This document shows, in pieces, positions 1-5,387 of a stretch of 5,854 bases of DNA. The DNA comes from an uncultured Litorivicinus sp. (GTDB lineage: Bacteria; Pseudomonadota; Gammaproteobacteria; Pseudomonadales; Litorivicinaceae). Each line of letters starts with the position of its first letter. Position 1 is the first letter of the stretch. Position numbers and translations under genes: made by a program. The DNA lies in NCBI GenBank assembly GCA_938091715.1, contig CALKMT010000016.1, forward strand, positions 1 to 5,854, read 5' to 3'. The notes beneath the pieces were generated by a model. It saw only the letters and a list, made by a program, of their open reading frames with translations. It did no database searches and was not told the origin of the DNA.

Positions 1-2
1 CC

Positions 3-57
3 ATCCCCACAAAAAAGGGACCCTGTGGGTCCCTCTACTGCGGTCGCCAGACGCATT
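3..57 (+). repeat. Direct repeat, copy 1 (terminator-bearing element)
   Basis: Aligns without gaps to 199-253 at 51 of 55 positions; the mismatches are at 6, 40, 42 and 43. It carries a perfect 8-bp hairpin (16-23 with 27-34, loop TGT) next to six A residues, then a less conserved patch and a shared tail ending AGACGCATT (49-57). After the tail, positions 58-66 resemble the inverted right arm of the palindrome at the secB end, matching 17 of 18 bases when counted from position 49. Being close to the window edge, it may extend further left. Confidence 0.9.
11..34 (-). terminator. Intrinsic terminator hairpin, distal copy
   Basis: On the minus strand this reads as a perfect stem AGGGACCC / GGGTCCCT with a 3-nt loop, followed directly by a T-run (the complement of A11-A16). 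This is a textbook Rho-independent terminator. It is about 270 nt beyond the secB stop, so it may act as a back-up terminator or end an unseen transcript starting in this region. On the plus strand no T-run follows the stem, so it should act in one direction only. Confidence 0.7.
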
Positions 58-128
58 GACCGCTCGTTCGGGCAGTTGGGTTTACTCGGACCGGGTTCTG
101 AGAGTTTGGGTAGGGAAAGCCGGTAAAA

Positions 129-158
129 CCCTTTGTAGGTAATCCCTACACAAAAGGG
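129..158 (-). terminator. Possible further terminator-like hairpin
   Basis: CCCTTT (129-134) and GTAGG (135-139) can pair with AAAGGG (153-158) and CCTAC (145-149). This gives 11 bp with a 5-nt loop and a 3-nt bulge at 150-152. On the minus strand the stem is followed by TTTTA (complement of 124-128). An alternative pairing joins GTAGGGA (110-116) to TCCCTAC (143-149). The structure overlaps the decayed repeat copy at 150-178, so only one of them could fold at a time. Confidence 0.4.
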
Positions 159-178
159 ACCACTTCCATCCCTCTAAA
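150..178 (+). repeat. Decayed third copy of the terminator element
   Basis: Aligns without gaps to 11-39 at 20 of 29 positions. The A-run, GGGACC and TCCCTCTA blocks are kept, and the centre of the hairpin has diverged. The stem is reduced to AGGGA (155-159) with TCCCT (169-173), and four A residues precede it. It lies between the two good copies. It could be a degenerate relic or a chance resemblance; the gapless alignment of both flanking blocks favours a relic. Confidence 0.5.
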
Positions 179-198
179 TCCCAACAACCTTTTACTCG

Positions 199-253
199 AT
201 CTCCACAAAAAAGGGACCCTGTGGGTCCCTCTACTACCATCGCCAGACGCATT
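199..253 (+). repeat. Direct repeat, copy 2 (terminator-bearing element)
   Basis: Partner of 3-57, with 51 of 55 positions identical and a 196-bp offset. The hairpin and A-run are completely conserved between the copies; three of the four differences fall in the patch just after the hairpin. The tail AGACGCATT (245-253) is also the left arm of the palindrome ending in secB, so the direct and inverted repeats share this sequence. Confidence 0.9.
207..230 (-). terminator. Main intrinsic terminator of the rhodanese-grxC-secB operon
   Basis: A perfect 8-bp stem (212-219 with 223-230, sequence AGGGACCC / GGGTCCCT, loop of 3 nt) is followed on the minus strand by six T residues (complement of A207-A212, the first of which closes the stem). 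It starts about 70 nt after the secB stop codon and is correctly oriented, so it is the likely end of the minus-strand operon. Confidence 0.88.
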
Positions 254-312
254 AGATCGACTCGGCGGACTTGCAACCGCAGGTTGCACCGAGCCGAGCG
301 ATCAATGCGTCT
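245..312. repeat. 68-nt imperfect palindrome overlapping the secB stop codon
   Basis: Pairing segments are 245-253 with 304-312 (9 bp), 255-259 with 299-303 (5 bp), 261-265 with 294-298 (5 bp), 266-268 with 289-291 (3 bp), and 272-278 with 282-288 (7 bp, loop GCA). That makes 29 bp interrupted only by A254, A260, a 3-nt bulge at 269-271 and a 2-nt bulge at 292-293. The right arm includes the last codons of secB and its stop. In the mRNA it would form a stable hairpin just ahead of the terminator, perhaps protecting the 3' end. In DNA it resembles a small inverted-repeat element. Confidence 0.85.
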
Positions 313-730
313 CTGCTGCTGCCAACTTCTGGTCATACCAGGCGTCAAAGTTAATCGGCGCCAACATCGGTGCAGGGAAAGTCCCTTTTAACGCCAGGCT
401 GTCGATCGCTTCACGAGCATAGGGGTACAAGATGTTGGGGCAAACCGCATTCAAGATACGATCCAACTGACCGTCTTCAATGTTTTCTGCAACAAAGGCA
501 CCGGCCTGCTGAATTTCAGCCACAAACGCCACGTCTTCTTCGTTCTTGACCGTCACGGTCAGCTTCAAGACCACTTCGTGCAGGTTGTCCTGCAGGGGAC
601 GGTGCTCAACGTCCATGTCCAGACCCAACTTAGGCTGGAAGCCCTTGTCAAAAATCTCGGGCGCCTTGGGGGATTCAAACGACAGGTCTTTTAGATAAAT
701 ACGCGCGATGTTAAACCGAGGATCGGCCAT
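302..730 (-). CDS. secB: Protein-export chaperone SecB
   Basis: SecB is a cytoplasmic homotetrameric chaperone that keeps preproteins unfolded and passes them to SecA at the Sec translocase. The 142-residue product shows the family landmarks: FNIARIYLKDLSFESPKAPE near the N-terminus (6-25), CPNILYPYARE (97-107), and GTFPAPMLAPINFDAWY (116-132). The start ATG at 728-730 has AAGGAG 9 nt upstream, inside the last codons of grxC, and only 3 nt separate the two genes. The protein is shorter than E. coli SecB (155 residues): after INFDAWY only ten residues follow, ending AAAETH, without the longer acidic tail. The ETH and stop codons lie in the arm of a palindrome, so the tail may have been remodelled by a repeat. 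Identity is not in doubt. Confidence 0.97.
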   Translation of the reverse strand: MADPRFNIARIYLKDLSFESPKAPEIFDKGFQPKLGLDMDVEHRPLQDNLHEVVLKLTVTVKNEEDVAFVAEIQQAGAFVAENIEDGQLDRILNAVCPNILYPYAREAIDSLALKGTFPAPMLAPINFDAWYDQKLAAAETH

Positions 731-733
731 GAA

Positions 734-991
734 TTATTGCTCCTTAAGTAGTGAATCGAGTCGGCCCTGACGTTCAAGAGCAGCCGCCTCGTCGAAACCG
801 CCAACATGGGTGTCGCCCACCCAGATTTGCGGCACCGTTCGACGCTGGCTGCGCTTCATCATTTCAGCGCGTTTCGCTGGGTCTTTGTCGACCCGGATTT
901 CGGTGTAACGAACACCTTTGGATTGAAAAAGCTGTTTGGCCGCATGGCAATACGGGCAGATGCCCGTGGTGTACATTTCAACCTTGGCCAT
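734..991 (-). CDS. grxC: Glutaredoxin 3 (GrxC-type, dithiol)
   Basis: A small cytoplasmic glutathione-dependent disulfide reductase that supplies electrons to targets such as ribonucleotide reductase and reduces glutathionylated proteins. The 85-residue protein is full length for this family. It has the dithiol active site CPYC (12-15), the cis-proline glutathione-binding motif TVP (52-54), and the GG-F-D turn (64-67). The ATG at 989-991 has AAGGAG 6 nt upstream, overlapping the stop codon of the rhodanese gene; the gap is 10 nt. It is the middle gene of a three-gene operon with the rhodanese and secB, the same grouping as yibN-grxC-secB in E. coli. No irregularity is seen. Confidence 0.96.
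   Translation of the reverse strand: MAKVEMYTTGICPYCHAAKQLFQSKGVRYTEIRVDKDPAKRAEMMKRSQRRTVPQIWVGDTHVGGFDEAAALERQGRLDSLLKEQ
740..745 (-). promoter_or_regulatory. secB ribosome binding site inside grxC
   Basis: AAGGAG on the minus strand, 9 nt before the secB ATG. It forms the Lys and Glu codons near the end of grxC, so ribosomes finishing grxC expose or directly feed the secB start. This supports translational coupling and the chosen secB start. Confidence 0.8.
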
Positions 992-997
992 TACAGA

Positions 998-1003
998 CTC
1001 CTT
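998..1003 (-). promoter_or_regulatory. grxC ribosome binding site overlapping the upstream stop codon
   Basis: AAGGAG on the minus strand, 6 nt before the grxC ATG. Its first two bases are the last two of the rhodanese TAA stop (1002-1004). This fixes the grxC start and suggests coupled translation. Confidence 0.8.
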
Positions 1004-1418
1004 ATTTCTTGACCGGCAAATTATTCGCCGTCCAGTCCATCATGCCGCCCGCGATGCGGGACACGTCTGGATGACCTGCGGCCGACAGTTTCTTGACCGC
1101 CGCACCGGCTGACGAACCGACCTTGCAGACCACCAAAATGGGGCGCTCGGAATATTTGGGCACTTCGCTGACGAACTCATCCAGCTTGGTTAACGGCCAG
1201 TTCAATGCGCCGGATACGTGGCCGGTTTTGTAATCCTTGGGCTCGCGGACGTCGACCACCAGGGCGTTCTCGCGATTCATTCGAATGACCGCTTGGGTGG
1301 GTGACAACGATTTCCCGGCCCGGCGCTTTTCATTCAACAAAAAGCCAACCAGGACAATGACCCAGGCACCCACCAGAAACAGGTTATTGGTGACGAATTC
1401 GATCAGTTGCTCAATCAT
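1002..1418 (-). CDS. yibN: Membrane-anchored rhodanese-domain sulfurtransferase (YibN-like)
   Basis: The 138-residue protein has one N-terminal membrane segment (about residues 12-28, LFLVGAWVIVLVGFLL), a short basic linker (NEKRRAGK, 29-36), and a single rhodanese domain (about 38-136). The domain shows VVDVREPKDYKTGHVSGALN (54-73) and the active-site loop CKVGSSAG with Cys98 as the expected persulfide carrier. The basic linker after the membrane segment puts the domain on the cytoplasmic side by the positive-inside rule. The physiological sulfur donor and acceptor are not known from sequence. It is the first gene of the operon. Its ATG has only a weak GAG Shine-Dalgarno (1424-1426), unlike the strong sites of grxC and secB. 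The symbol follows the E. coli gene in the same position and is assigned by synteny and domain layout. Confidence 0.9.
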   Translation of the reverse strand: MIEQLIEFVTNNLFLVGAWVIVLVGFLLNEKRRAGKSLSPTQAVIRMNRENALVVDVREPKDYKTGHVSGALNWPLTKLDEFVSEVPKYSERPILVVCKVGSSAGAAVKKLSAAGHPDVSRIAGGMMDWTANNLPVKK

Positions 1419-1450
1419 GATTGCTCGTTCAGTCGTAAATTTTGGCGTGC

Positions 1451-1478
1451 AGTATACACGTCAACGTGGCCCTGTCGG
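1451..1478 (-). promoter_or_regulatory. Candidate sigma-70 promoter of the rhodanese-grxC-secB operon
   Basis: On the minus strand a -10 box TATACT (1451-1456, 5 of 6 to consensus) is preceded after 16 bp by CCGACA (1473-1478, 4 of 6). Transcription would start near 1444, giving a leader of about 25 nt before the ATG. Another -35-like TTGACG (1459-1464) lies too close to this -10 and has no good partner of its own. The plus-strand promoter for gpmI is less clear; TAAACT at 1490-1495 is a possible -10 without a convincing -35. Confidence 0.35.
1457..1468. promoter_or_regulatory. Short dyad in the divergent promoter region
   Basis: CACGT-CA-ACGTG is a perfect 5-bp inverted repeat around a 2-bp centre. 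It lies in the spacer of the candidate minus-strand promoter and between the two divergent genes, where an operator could act on both. A dyad this short can arise by chance, and no known regulator is assigned. Confidence 0.25.
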
Positions 1479-1522
1479 CGCCCAATCGTTAAACTACCCA
1501 CCTCGACCCTCTGGACGTTGTA

Positions 1523-3022
1523 ATGAGCCCGAAACAAACCACCTGCCTGTTGATTTTGGACGGTTTTGGCCGTCGCCAAGAAACCGCTGATAATGCGGTA
1601 TACGCCGCCAAAACGCCTTTTTTTGACCAACTGGAACAGGGCAATGCCAGCCAGTTGGCGACCAGTGGCCTGGCGGTCGGTTTGCCCGAGGGGCAGATGG
1701 GCAACTCCGAGGTCGGTCACATGAACCTAGGGGCCGGGCGTGTGGTCTATCAGGACTTCACCCGGATCACCAAGGCCATCGATGACGGTGAATTCTTGAC
1801 CAACCCAGAAATCGAGCGCGCCTTGGCCCACTGCGAGCAAGGTCACACGCTGCATATCCTGGGCTTACTGTCGCCCGGAGGCGTGCACAGCCACGAAGAT
1901 CACCTGCTAGCTCTGGCTCAGGGCGCCATGCAACGAGGCATCAAGGTTCGACTGCATGCATTTTTAGACGGACGGGACATGCCGCCCCGCTCGGCCAAGC
2001 CCAGTTTGCAACGGGCGGCCGAATCACTGGCCACCGGTGACGGCGCGATTGCCAGCATCAGCGGGCGTTACTTCGGCATGGACCGGGATAACCGTTGGGA
2101 GCGCATCCAATCCGCATTCGAGCTGATCGTCAATGGCCAGGCCGAGCACCAGGCGCAGGACGCCGTTTCTGGCCTAGAGGCTGCCTATGCACGGGATGAA
2201 AACGACGAGTTTGTGGCCCCTACTTTGATCAACGGCGGAGCACCCTTTGCCGCTGGGGACCAGGTGGTCTTTATGAACTTCCGACCCGACCGAGCGCGCC
2301 AGATGACCCAGGCGCTAACCGACACGTCCTTTGACGGTTTCGAACGCAACCTGCCGCCCATTCAGGTCACCAGCCTGACGCAATATGCGGGCTCACTAAC
2401 CGCGCGCGTCGCCTTTGGCCCACAGACCCTGGATGACACCTTGGGCGAGTGGCTGGCCAAGCAAAACAAGTCGCAACTGCGGATCGCGGAAACCGAAAAA
2501 TACGCACACGTGACGTTTTTCTTTTCCGGTGGGCGAGAAACCGAGTACCCCGGCGAGACCCGGGATTTGATCCCAAGCCCGGACGTGGCCACCTACGATT
2601 TGCAGCCTGAAATGTCAGCACCAGAGCTCACCGATCGCCTGTGCGCTGCAATCCGCAGCGGCGAATACGACCTGATCATCTGCAACTACGCCAACGGCGA
2701 CATGGTCGGCCACACCGGCAACTTCGACGCCGCGGTCAAAGCCATCGAAACCCTGGATACCTGCGTACAACAGGTCGCCGGCGCCCTGGCCGAGGTTAAC
2801 GGCCGAGGCTTGGTCACCGCCGATCACGGCAATGCCGAAATGATGCGTGACCCCGAGACCGGTCAGCCACACACCGCGCATACCACGGGTCCGGTTCCCC
2901 TGTATTTACTCGGCGATGGCGCACCCCTGGCCGACGGCGCCCTACAAGACGTAGCGCCGACGCTTCTGAAGCTAATGGACTTGCCGATTCCCCCGGCAAT
3001 GACTGGACAGCCGCTATTGTGA
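1523..3022 (+). CDS. gpmI: 2,3-bisphosphoglycerate-independent phosphoglycerate mutase
   Basis: Cytoplasmic glycolytic and gluconeogenic enzyme that interconverts 3- and 2-phosphoglycerate through a phosphoserine intermediate, with two Mn ions. The 499-residue protein is close to the usual 510-515. Visible landmarks are LILDGFG with metal ligand Asp13, GQMGNSEVGHMNLGAGR with nucleophile Ser62, GGVHSHEDH (119-127), HAFLDGRDMPP (145-155), FRPDRARQ in the middle, NYANGDMVGHTG (388-399) with metal ligands, TADHGNAE (432-439), and PHTAHTTGPVP (449-459). The N-terminal Met lies 11 residues before LDG, as expected, so the ATG is sound although its Shine-Dalgarno is weak (GGA at 1513-1515). It heads the plus-strand unit, and its stop overlaps the envC start. 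No catalytic residue is missing. Confidence 0.97.
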   Translation: MSPKQTTCLLILDGFGRRQETADNAVYAAKTPFFDQLEQGNASQLATSGLAVGLPEGQMGNSEVGHMNLGAGRVVYQDFTRITKAIDDGEFLTNPEIERALAHCEQGHTLHILGLLSPGGVHSHEDHLLALAQGAMQRGIKVRLHAFLDGRDMPPRSAKPSLQRAAESLATGDGAIASISGRYFGMDRDNRWERIQSAFELIVNGQAEHQAQDAVSGLEAAYARDENDEFVAPTLINGGAPFAAGDQVVFMNFRPDRARQMTQALTDTSFDGFERNLPPIQVTSLTQYAGSLTARVAFGPQTLDDTLGEWLAKQNKSQLRIAETEKYAHVTFFFSGGRETEYPGETRDLIPSPDVATYDLQPEMSAPELTDRLCAAIRSGEYDLIICNYANGDMVGHTGNFDAAVKAIETLDTCVQQVAGALAEVNGRGLVTADHGNAEMMRDPETGQPHTAHTTGPVPLYLLGDGAPLADGALQDVAPTLLKLMDLPIPPAMTGQPLL

Positions 3023-4107
3023 AATGGCCCCTGGCGCTTTGCCTGTTCACACTGGCACTCGGCGTACACGGGGCCGAGGACCCCAAGGTGCTGGCCGACA
3101 AGGCCAAGGCCCTGGCGACGGAGCAAAAAGCTGAACAGGCACAAAAGGCTCAGGTCGAAGCCGAGGTCAATCGCCTAAAACGTCGCATCGAAAAGCTGCA
3201 ACAAAACCTGGCCTCCCAACAACGCAGGGTCGACGAGCAAGAGGGCCGCGTTCAGGCGTTGCAAGAAGAGCGGGCCGCCAAGGCCGACGACGTGGCCCGG
3301 CTCCGTGACAGCTTAACCCGGGAGTTGCGTGCCTTTTATCAAGCCGGCCCCGAGGCACGCCTGGACCTGGCAGGACAACAATCCGGCCCGCGCCTGGTCG
3401 AATACCTGCGCTTTCTGACCCAAGCTCGACGCACCCGTCTGGAAACCTTGCAGGTAGAACAAAAGCGTTTGGCCAGTGCCGAGCGGCGGCTGAGTGAAGA
3501 GCGCACCGACCTGGAACGTGACGTGCAGAACTTGGCGGACGAGACTCGCCGTTTGGCCGAGACTCAGGCCCGTCAGGACACCATGTTGGCCAAGCTCGAG
3601 CGCAGCCTGGACACCCGCGCCAAGCGCCAGGCCGCCATTGAAGCCGACCGCAAACGCCTGAACGAAGTCCTTAACAACATCAAACCCAGCGCTGTGGCCG
3701 GGCAACCCTTTGCTCAGTCCAAAGGCCGCCTGGACTGGCCAGCAACTGGACGGGTGTTGCGCGGTTTCGGTCAAAAGCGCTCGGACGGTCAAAGCAATTG
3801 GACCGGCATGGTCATCGGCGCAGCCGCGGGCACGGAAATCCGCGCAGTGCAGGACGGGACCGTGGCCTATGCCGGCTGGCTATTGGGCTACGGCTTGTTG
3901 TTGGTGATCGAACACGATAACGGCTATGCCACCCTGTACGGTCACAATCAGACCCTCAACAAAGAGCGTGGGGATCGGGTCACAGCCGGGGAATTGATTG
4001 GCCGGGCCGGGGCGACTGGCTCATTGGCCAGTACTGGCGTCTTTTTCGGCGTCAACCGCAAAGGCAAGCCGCTGGACCCGGTCAGTTGGCTGAAAAAGCG
4101 CGGATAA
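3019..4107 (+). CDS. envC: EnvC-like murein hydrolase activator (degenerate LytM/M23 domain)
   Basis: A periplasmic septal protein; E. coli EnvC recruits and activates amidases AmiA and AmiB to split daughter-cell peptidoglycan. The 362-residue product starts at GTG, overlapping the gpmI stop by 4 nt (GTGA); no in-frame ATG is nearby. It has a signal peptide ending VHGA (about residue 19), a long charged heptad-like coiled coil (about 20-220), and a C-terminal LytM fold (about 236-360). The zinc ligands of active M23 peptidases are absent: the H-x(3)-D site reads WTGMV (261-265), and the H-x-H site reads VFF (341-343). Only the YGH histidine (309) remains. It should therefore be a non-enzymatic activator. 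It is shorter than E. coli EnvC (419), mainly in the coiled-coil part. NlpD is another LytM activator, but no LysM domain or lipobox is present here. Confidence 0.92.
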   Translation: MKWPLALCLFTLALGVHGAEDPKVLADKAKALATEQKAEQAQKAQVEAEVNRLKRRIEKLQQNLASQQRRVDEQEGRVQALQEERAAKADDVARLRDSLTRELRAFYQAGPEARLDLAGQQSGPRLVEYLRFLTQARRTRLETLQVEQKRLASAERRLSEERTDLERDVQNLADETRRLAETQARQDTMLAKLERSLDTRAKRQAAIEADRKRLNEVLNNIKPSAVAGQPFAQSKGRLDWPATGRVLRGFGQKRSDGQSNWTGMVIGAAAGTEIRAVQDGTVAYAGWLLGYGLLLVIEHDNGYATLYGHNQTLNKERGDRVTAGELIGRAGATGSLASTGVFFGVNRKGKPLDPVSWLKKRG

Positions 4108-4166
4108 CATTGGCTAATGCATGGATTTCGAGACAGACTCAAAGCCATGACAACCCTGGGATGCTC
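4108..4166 (+). other. Intergenic spacer between envC and ctpA
   Basis: A 59-bp gap, the only real space in the plus-strand unit. I see no hairpin followed by T residues and no convincing promoter, so transcription probably continues from envC. A frame open from inside envC (TTG at 4086) runs into ctpA, but it would add a polar stretch ahead of a clear signal peptide and is not a likely start. Confidence 0.5.
4158..4161 (+). promoter_or_regulatory. ctpA ribosome binding site that selects the start
   Basis: GGGA followed by a 5-nt spacer leads to the ATG at 4167. The alternative ATG at 4161 overlaps this element and would place two extra residues before the MKR signal-peptide start, so 4167 is preferred. 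Confidence 0.55.
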
Positions 4167-5387
4167 ATGAAACGACTGTTATTGGCACTACCCCTCGCGC
4201 TGCCTGTGCCGGCGCTGGCCGAGGTTCCGCTGGAAAAAATCCAAGTCTTTGCCGAGGTGTTCGAACGCATCCGATCCAGCTACGTTGAGGAAATCAGCGA
4301 CGAGGCTCTGCTGGACAGCGCCATCCGGGGCATGTTGAACGACCTGGATCCGCACTCTAGCTATCTGCCGCCGACCGATTTTGAAGACATCCGCGAGGAC
4401 ACCCGGGGCGAGTTCGGCGGTTTGGGCATTGAAGTGGCCCGGGACAACGGCTTGATTCGTGTAGTCACGCCGATTGACGGCACGCCCGCGGCAGAAGCAG
4501 GCCTGAAACCTGGGGATCTGATCTTTAAGATTGATGAGCAGGACATTCGCGGCACGCCCTTAAGCGAGGCCATCGAGATGTTGCGCGGCCCAGTCGACAG
4601 TGTCGTGACGCTGGAGATCATGCGTAACGGAGAAGAGCTGACCTTTGAGCTGACCCGAGCCTTGATCAGTGTCACCAGCGTACGGGGTCAATTTATCGAG
4701 CCCGGCTTTGCCTGGATTCGAATCAGCCAATTCCAAGAGGACACCGGGCCAGAAACCCTGGCTCGCCTAACTTCGCTGGATGAACAAACGCCGCTGCAAG
4801 GCGTTGTGCTGGATCTGCGCAACAACCCCGGTGGCGTCTTGGGTGCCGCCGTGGGCGTGGTTAATGCCTTTGTCGATGGCGGCGTGGTGGTCAGCACCAA
4901 ACCCAGAATCGCCACACAGGGCACGGAGTTCCGCGCCAAGGTCAGCGACTTTAACTTTGACCAGGTGCCCTTGGTGGTGCTGATCAACGAGGGCAGTGCC
5001 AGCGCCAGTGAAATCGTCGCTGGAGCGATCCAAGACATGCGCCGTGGGGTTGTGATGGGCACCCAAAGCTTTGGCAAAGGATCGGTGCAAACCCTGCTGC
5101 CATTGCCGGATCAAAGCGCACTAAAGCTGACCACTTCGCTGTACTACACCCCCTTGGGACGCTCCATTCAAAACAACGGCATCCTGCCGGACATCCGAGT
5201 CGAGCAGGGCACGTTGGACGTTGAGGAAAACCCCTTTGCCTTTCGCGAGCGGGACCTGAACAAGCGCCTGGACAACCCCACGGACGCCCTGATCGAGAGC
5301 GAAACCGAGGCCAACGCCCTGACCGAAAATGACTACCAACTTTCCGAAGCACTCAACATGTTAAAAGGCATCAGCATCCTGCAATGA
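4167..5387 (+). CDS. ctpA: Carboxyl-terminal processing protease, S41 family (CtpA)
   Basis: A periplasmic PDZ-containing serine protease of the Prc/CtpA family that trims or degrades envelope proteins; in Pseudomonas aeruginosa CtpA degrades peptidoglycan cross-link hydrolases. With the ATG at 4167 the product has 406 residues. It has a signal peptide (MKRLLLALPLALPVPALA, cleavage near 18), an N-terminal helical segment with DLDPHSSYLPP, a PDZ domain from GEFGGLGIEV (about 82) to about 160, and the protease core. The catalytic centre is intact: GSASASEI with Ser279, then FGKGSVQ with Lys304 and Gln308, spaced 25 and 29 residues from the serine as in other members. LDLRNNPGG is the usual core motif. 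The stop overlaps the yibQ start. Its place between envC and yibQ suggests a role in septal peptidoglycan turnover, but the substrate cannot be read from sequence. Confidence 0.95.
   Translation: MKRLLLALPLALPVPALAEVPLEKIQVFAEVFERIRSSYVEEISDEALLDSAIRGMLNDLDPHSSYLPPTDFEDIREDTRGEFGGLGIEVARDNGLIRVVTPIDGTPAAEAGLKPGDLIFKIDEQDIRGTPLSEAIEMLRGPVDSVVTLEIMRNGEELTFELTRALISVTSVRGQFIEPGFAWIRISQFQEDTGPETLARLTSLDEQTPLQGVVLDLRNNPGGVLGAAVGVVNAFVDGGVVVSTKPRIATQGTEFRAKVSDFNFDQVPLVVLINEGSASASEIVAGAIQDMRRGVVMGTQSFGKGSVQTLLPLPDQSALKLTTSLYYTPLGRSIQNNGILPDIRVEQGTLDVEENPFAFRERDLNKRLDNPTDALIESETEANALTENDYQLSEALNMLKGISILQ

Larger units (their letters stand above)
1..301. other. Non-coding region downstream of secB, rich in hairpins and repeats
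   Basis: I see no credible gene here. The only long reading frame, on the minus strand across the secB end, has no recognisable domain and crosses terminator hairpins. The region holds two near-identical terminator-bearing repeats (3-57 and 199-253), a decayed third copy (about 150-178), another hairpin (129-158), and most of a long palindrome (245-312). The 8-mer TTTACTCG occurs at 81-88 and at 191-198, directly before the second repeat. The gene beyond the left edge is not visible, so its orientation is unknown. Confidence 0.8.

Noticed and set aside
3..253. CRISPR array made of the 55-bp repeats
   Set aside because: Only two good copies, 141 bp apart, each containing a terminator hairpin with a T-run; no regular spacers and no cas gene.
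245..312. Integron attC site
   Set aside because: The bulged palindrome prompted the idea, but the required RYYYAAC and GTTRRRY end motifs are absent; GTTGCAC at 283-289 fails the pattern, and no cassette structure follows.
82..348. 88-residue minus-strand reading frame crossing the secB end
   Set aside because: It crosses a strong terminator and a palindrome, overlaps secB in another frame, and shows no domain or ribosome site.
3313..3792. 159-residue minus-strand reading frame opposite envC
   Set aside because: Antisense shadow of the coiled-coil region; GC-rich codon bias keeps the opposite frame open. No family motif.
4086..4166. N-terminal extension of CtpA from TTG at 4086
   Set aside because: It would start inside envC and put 27 polar residues before a clear signal peptide; GGGA before the ATG at 4167 supports the shorter form.
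4688..5077. 129-residue minus-strand reading frame opposite ctpA
   Set aside because: Low-complexity Ser/Thr/Pro composition typical of an antisense shadow of a conserved protease core.
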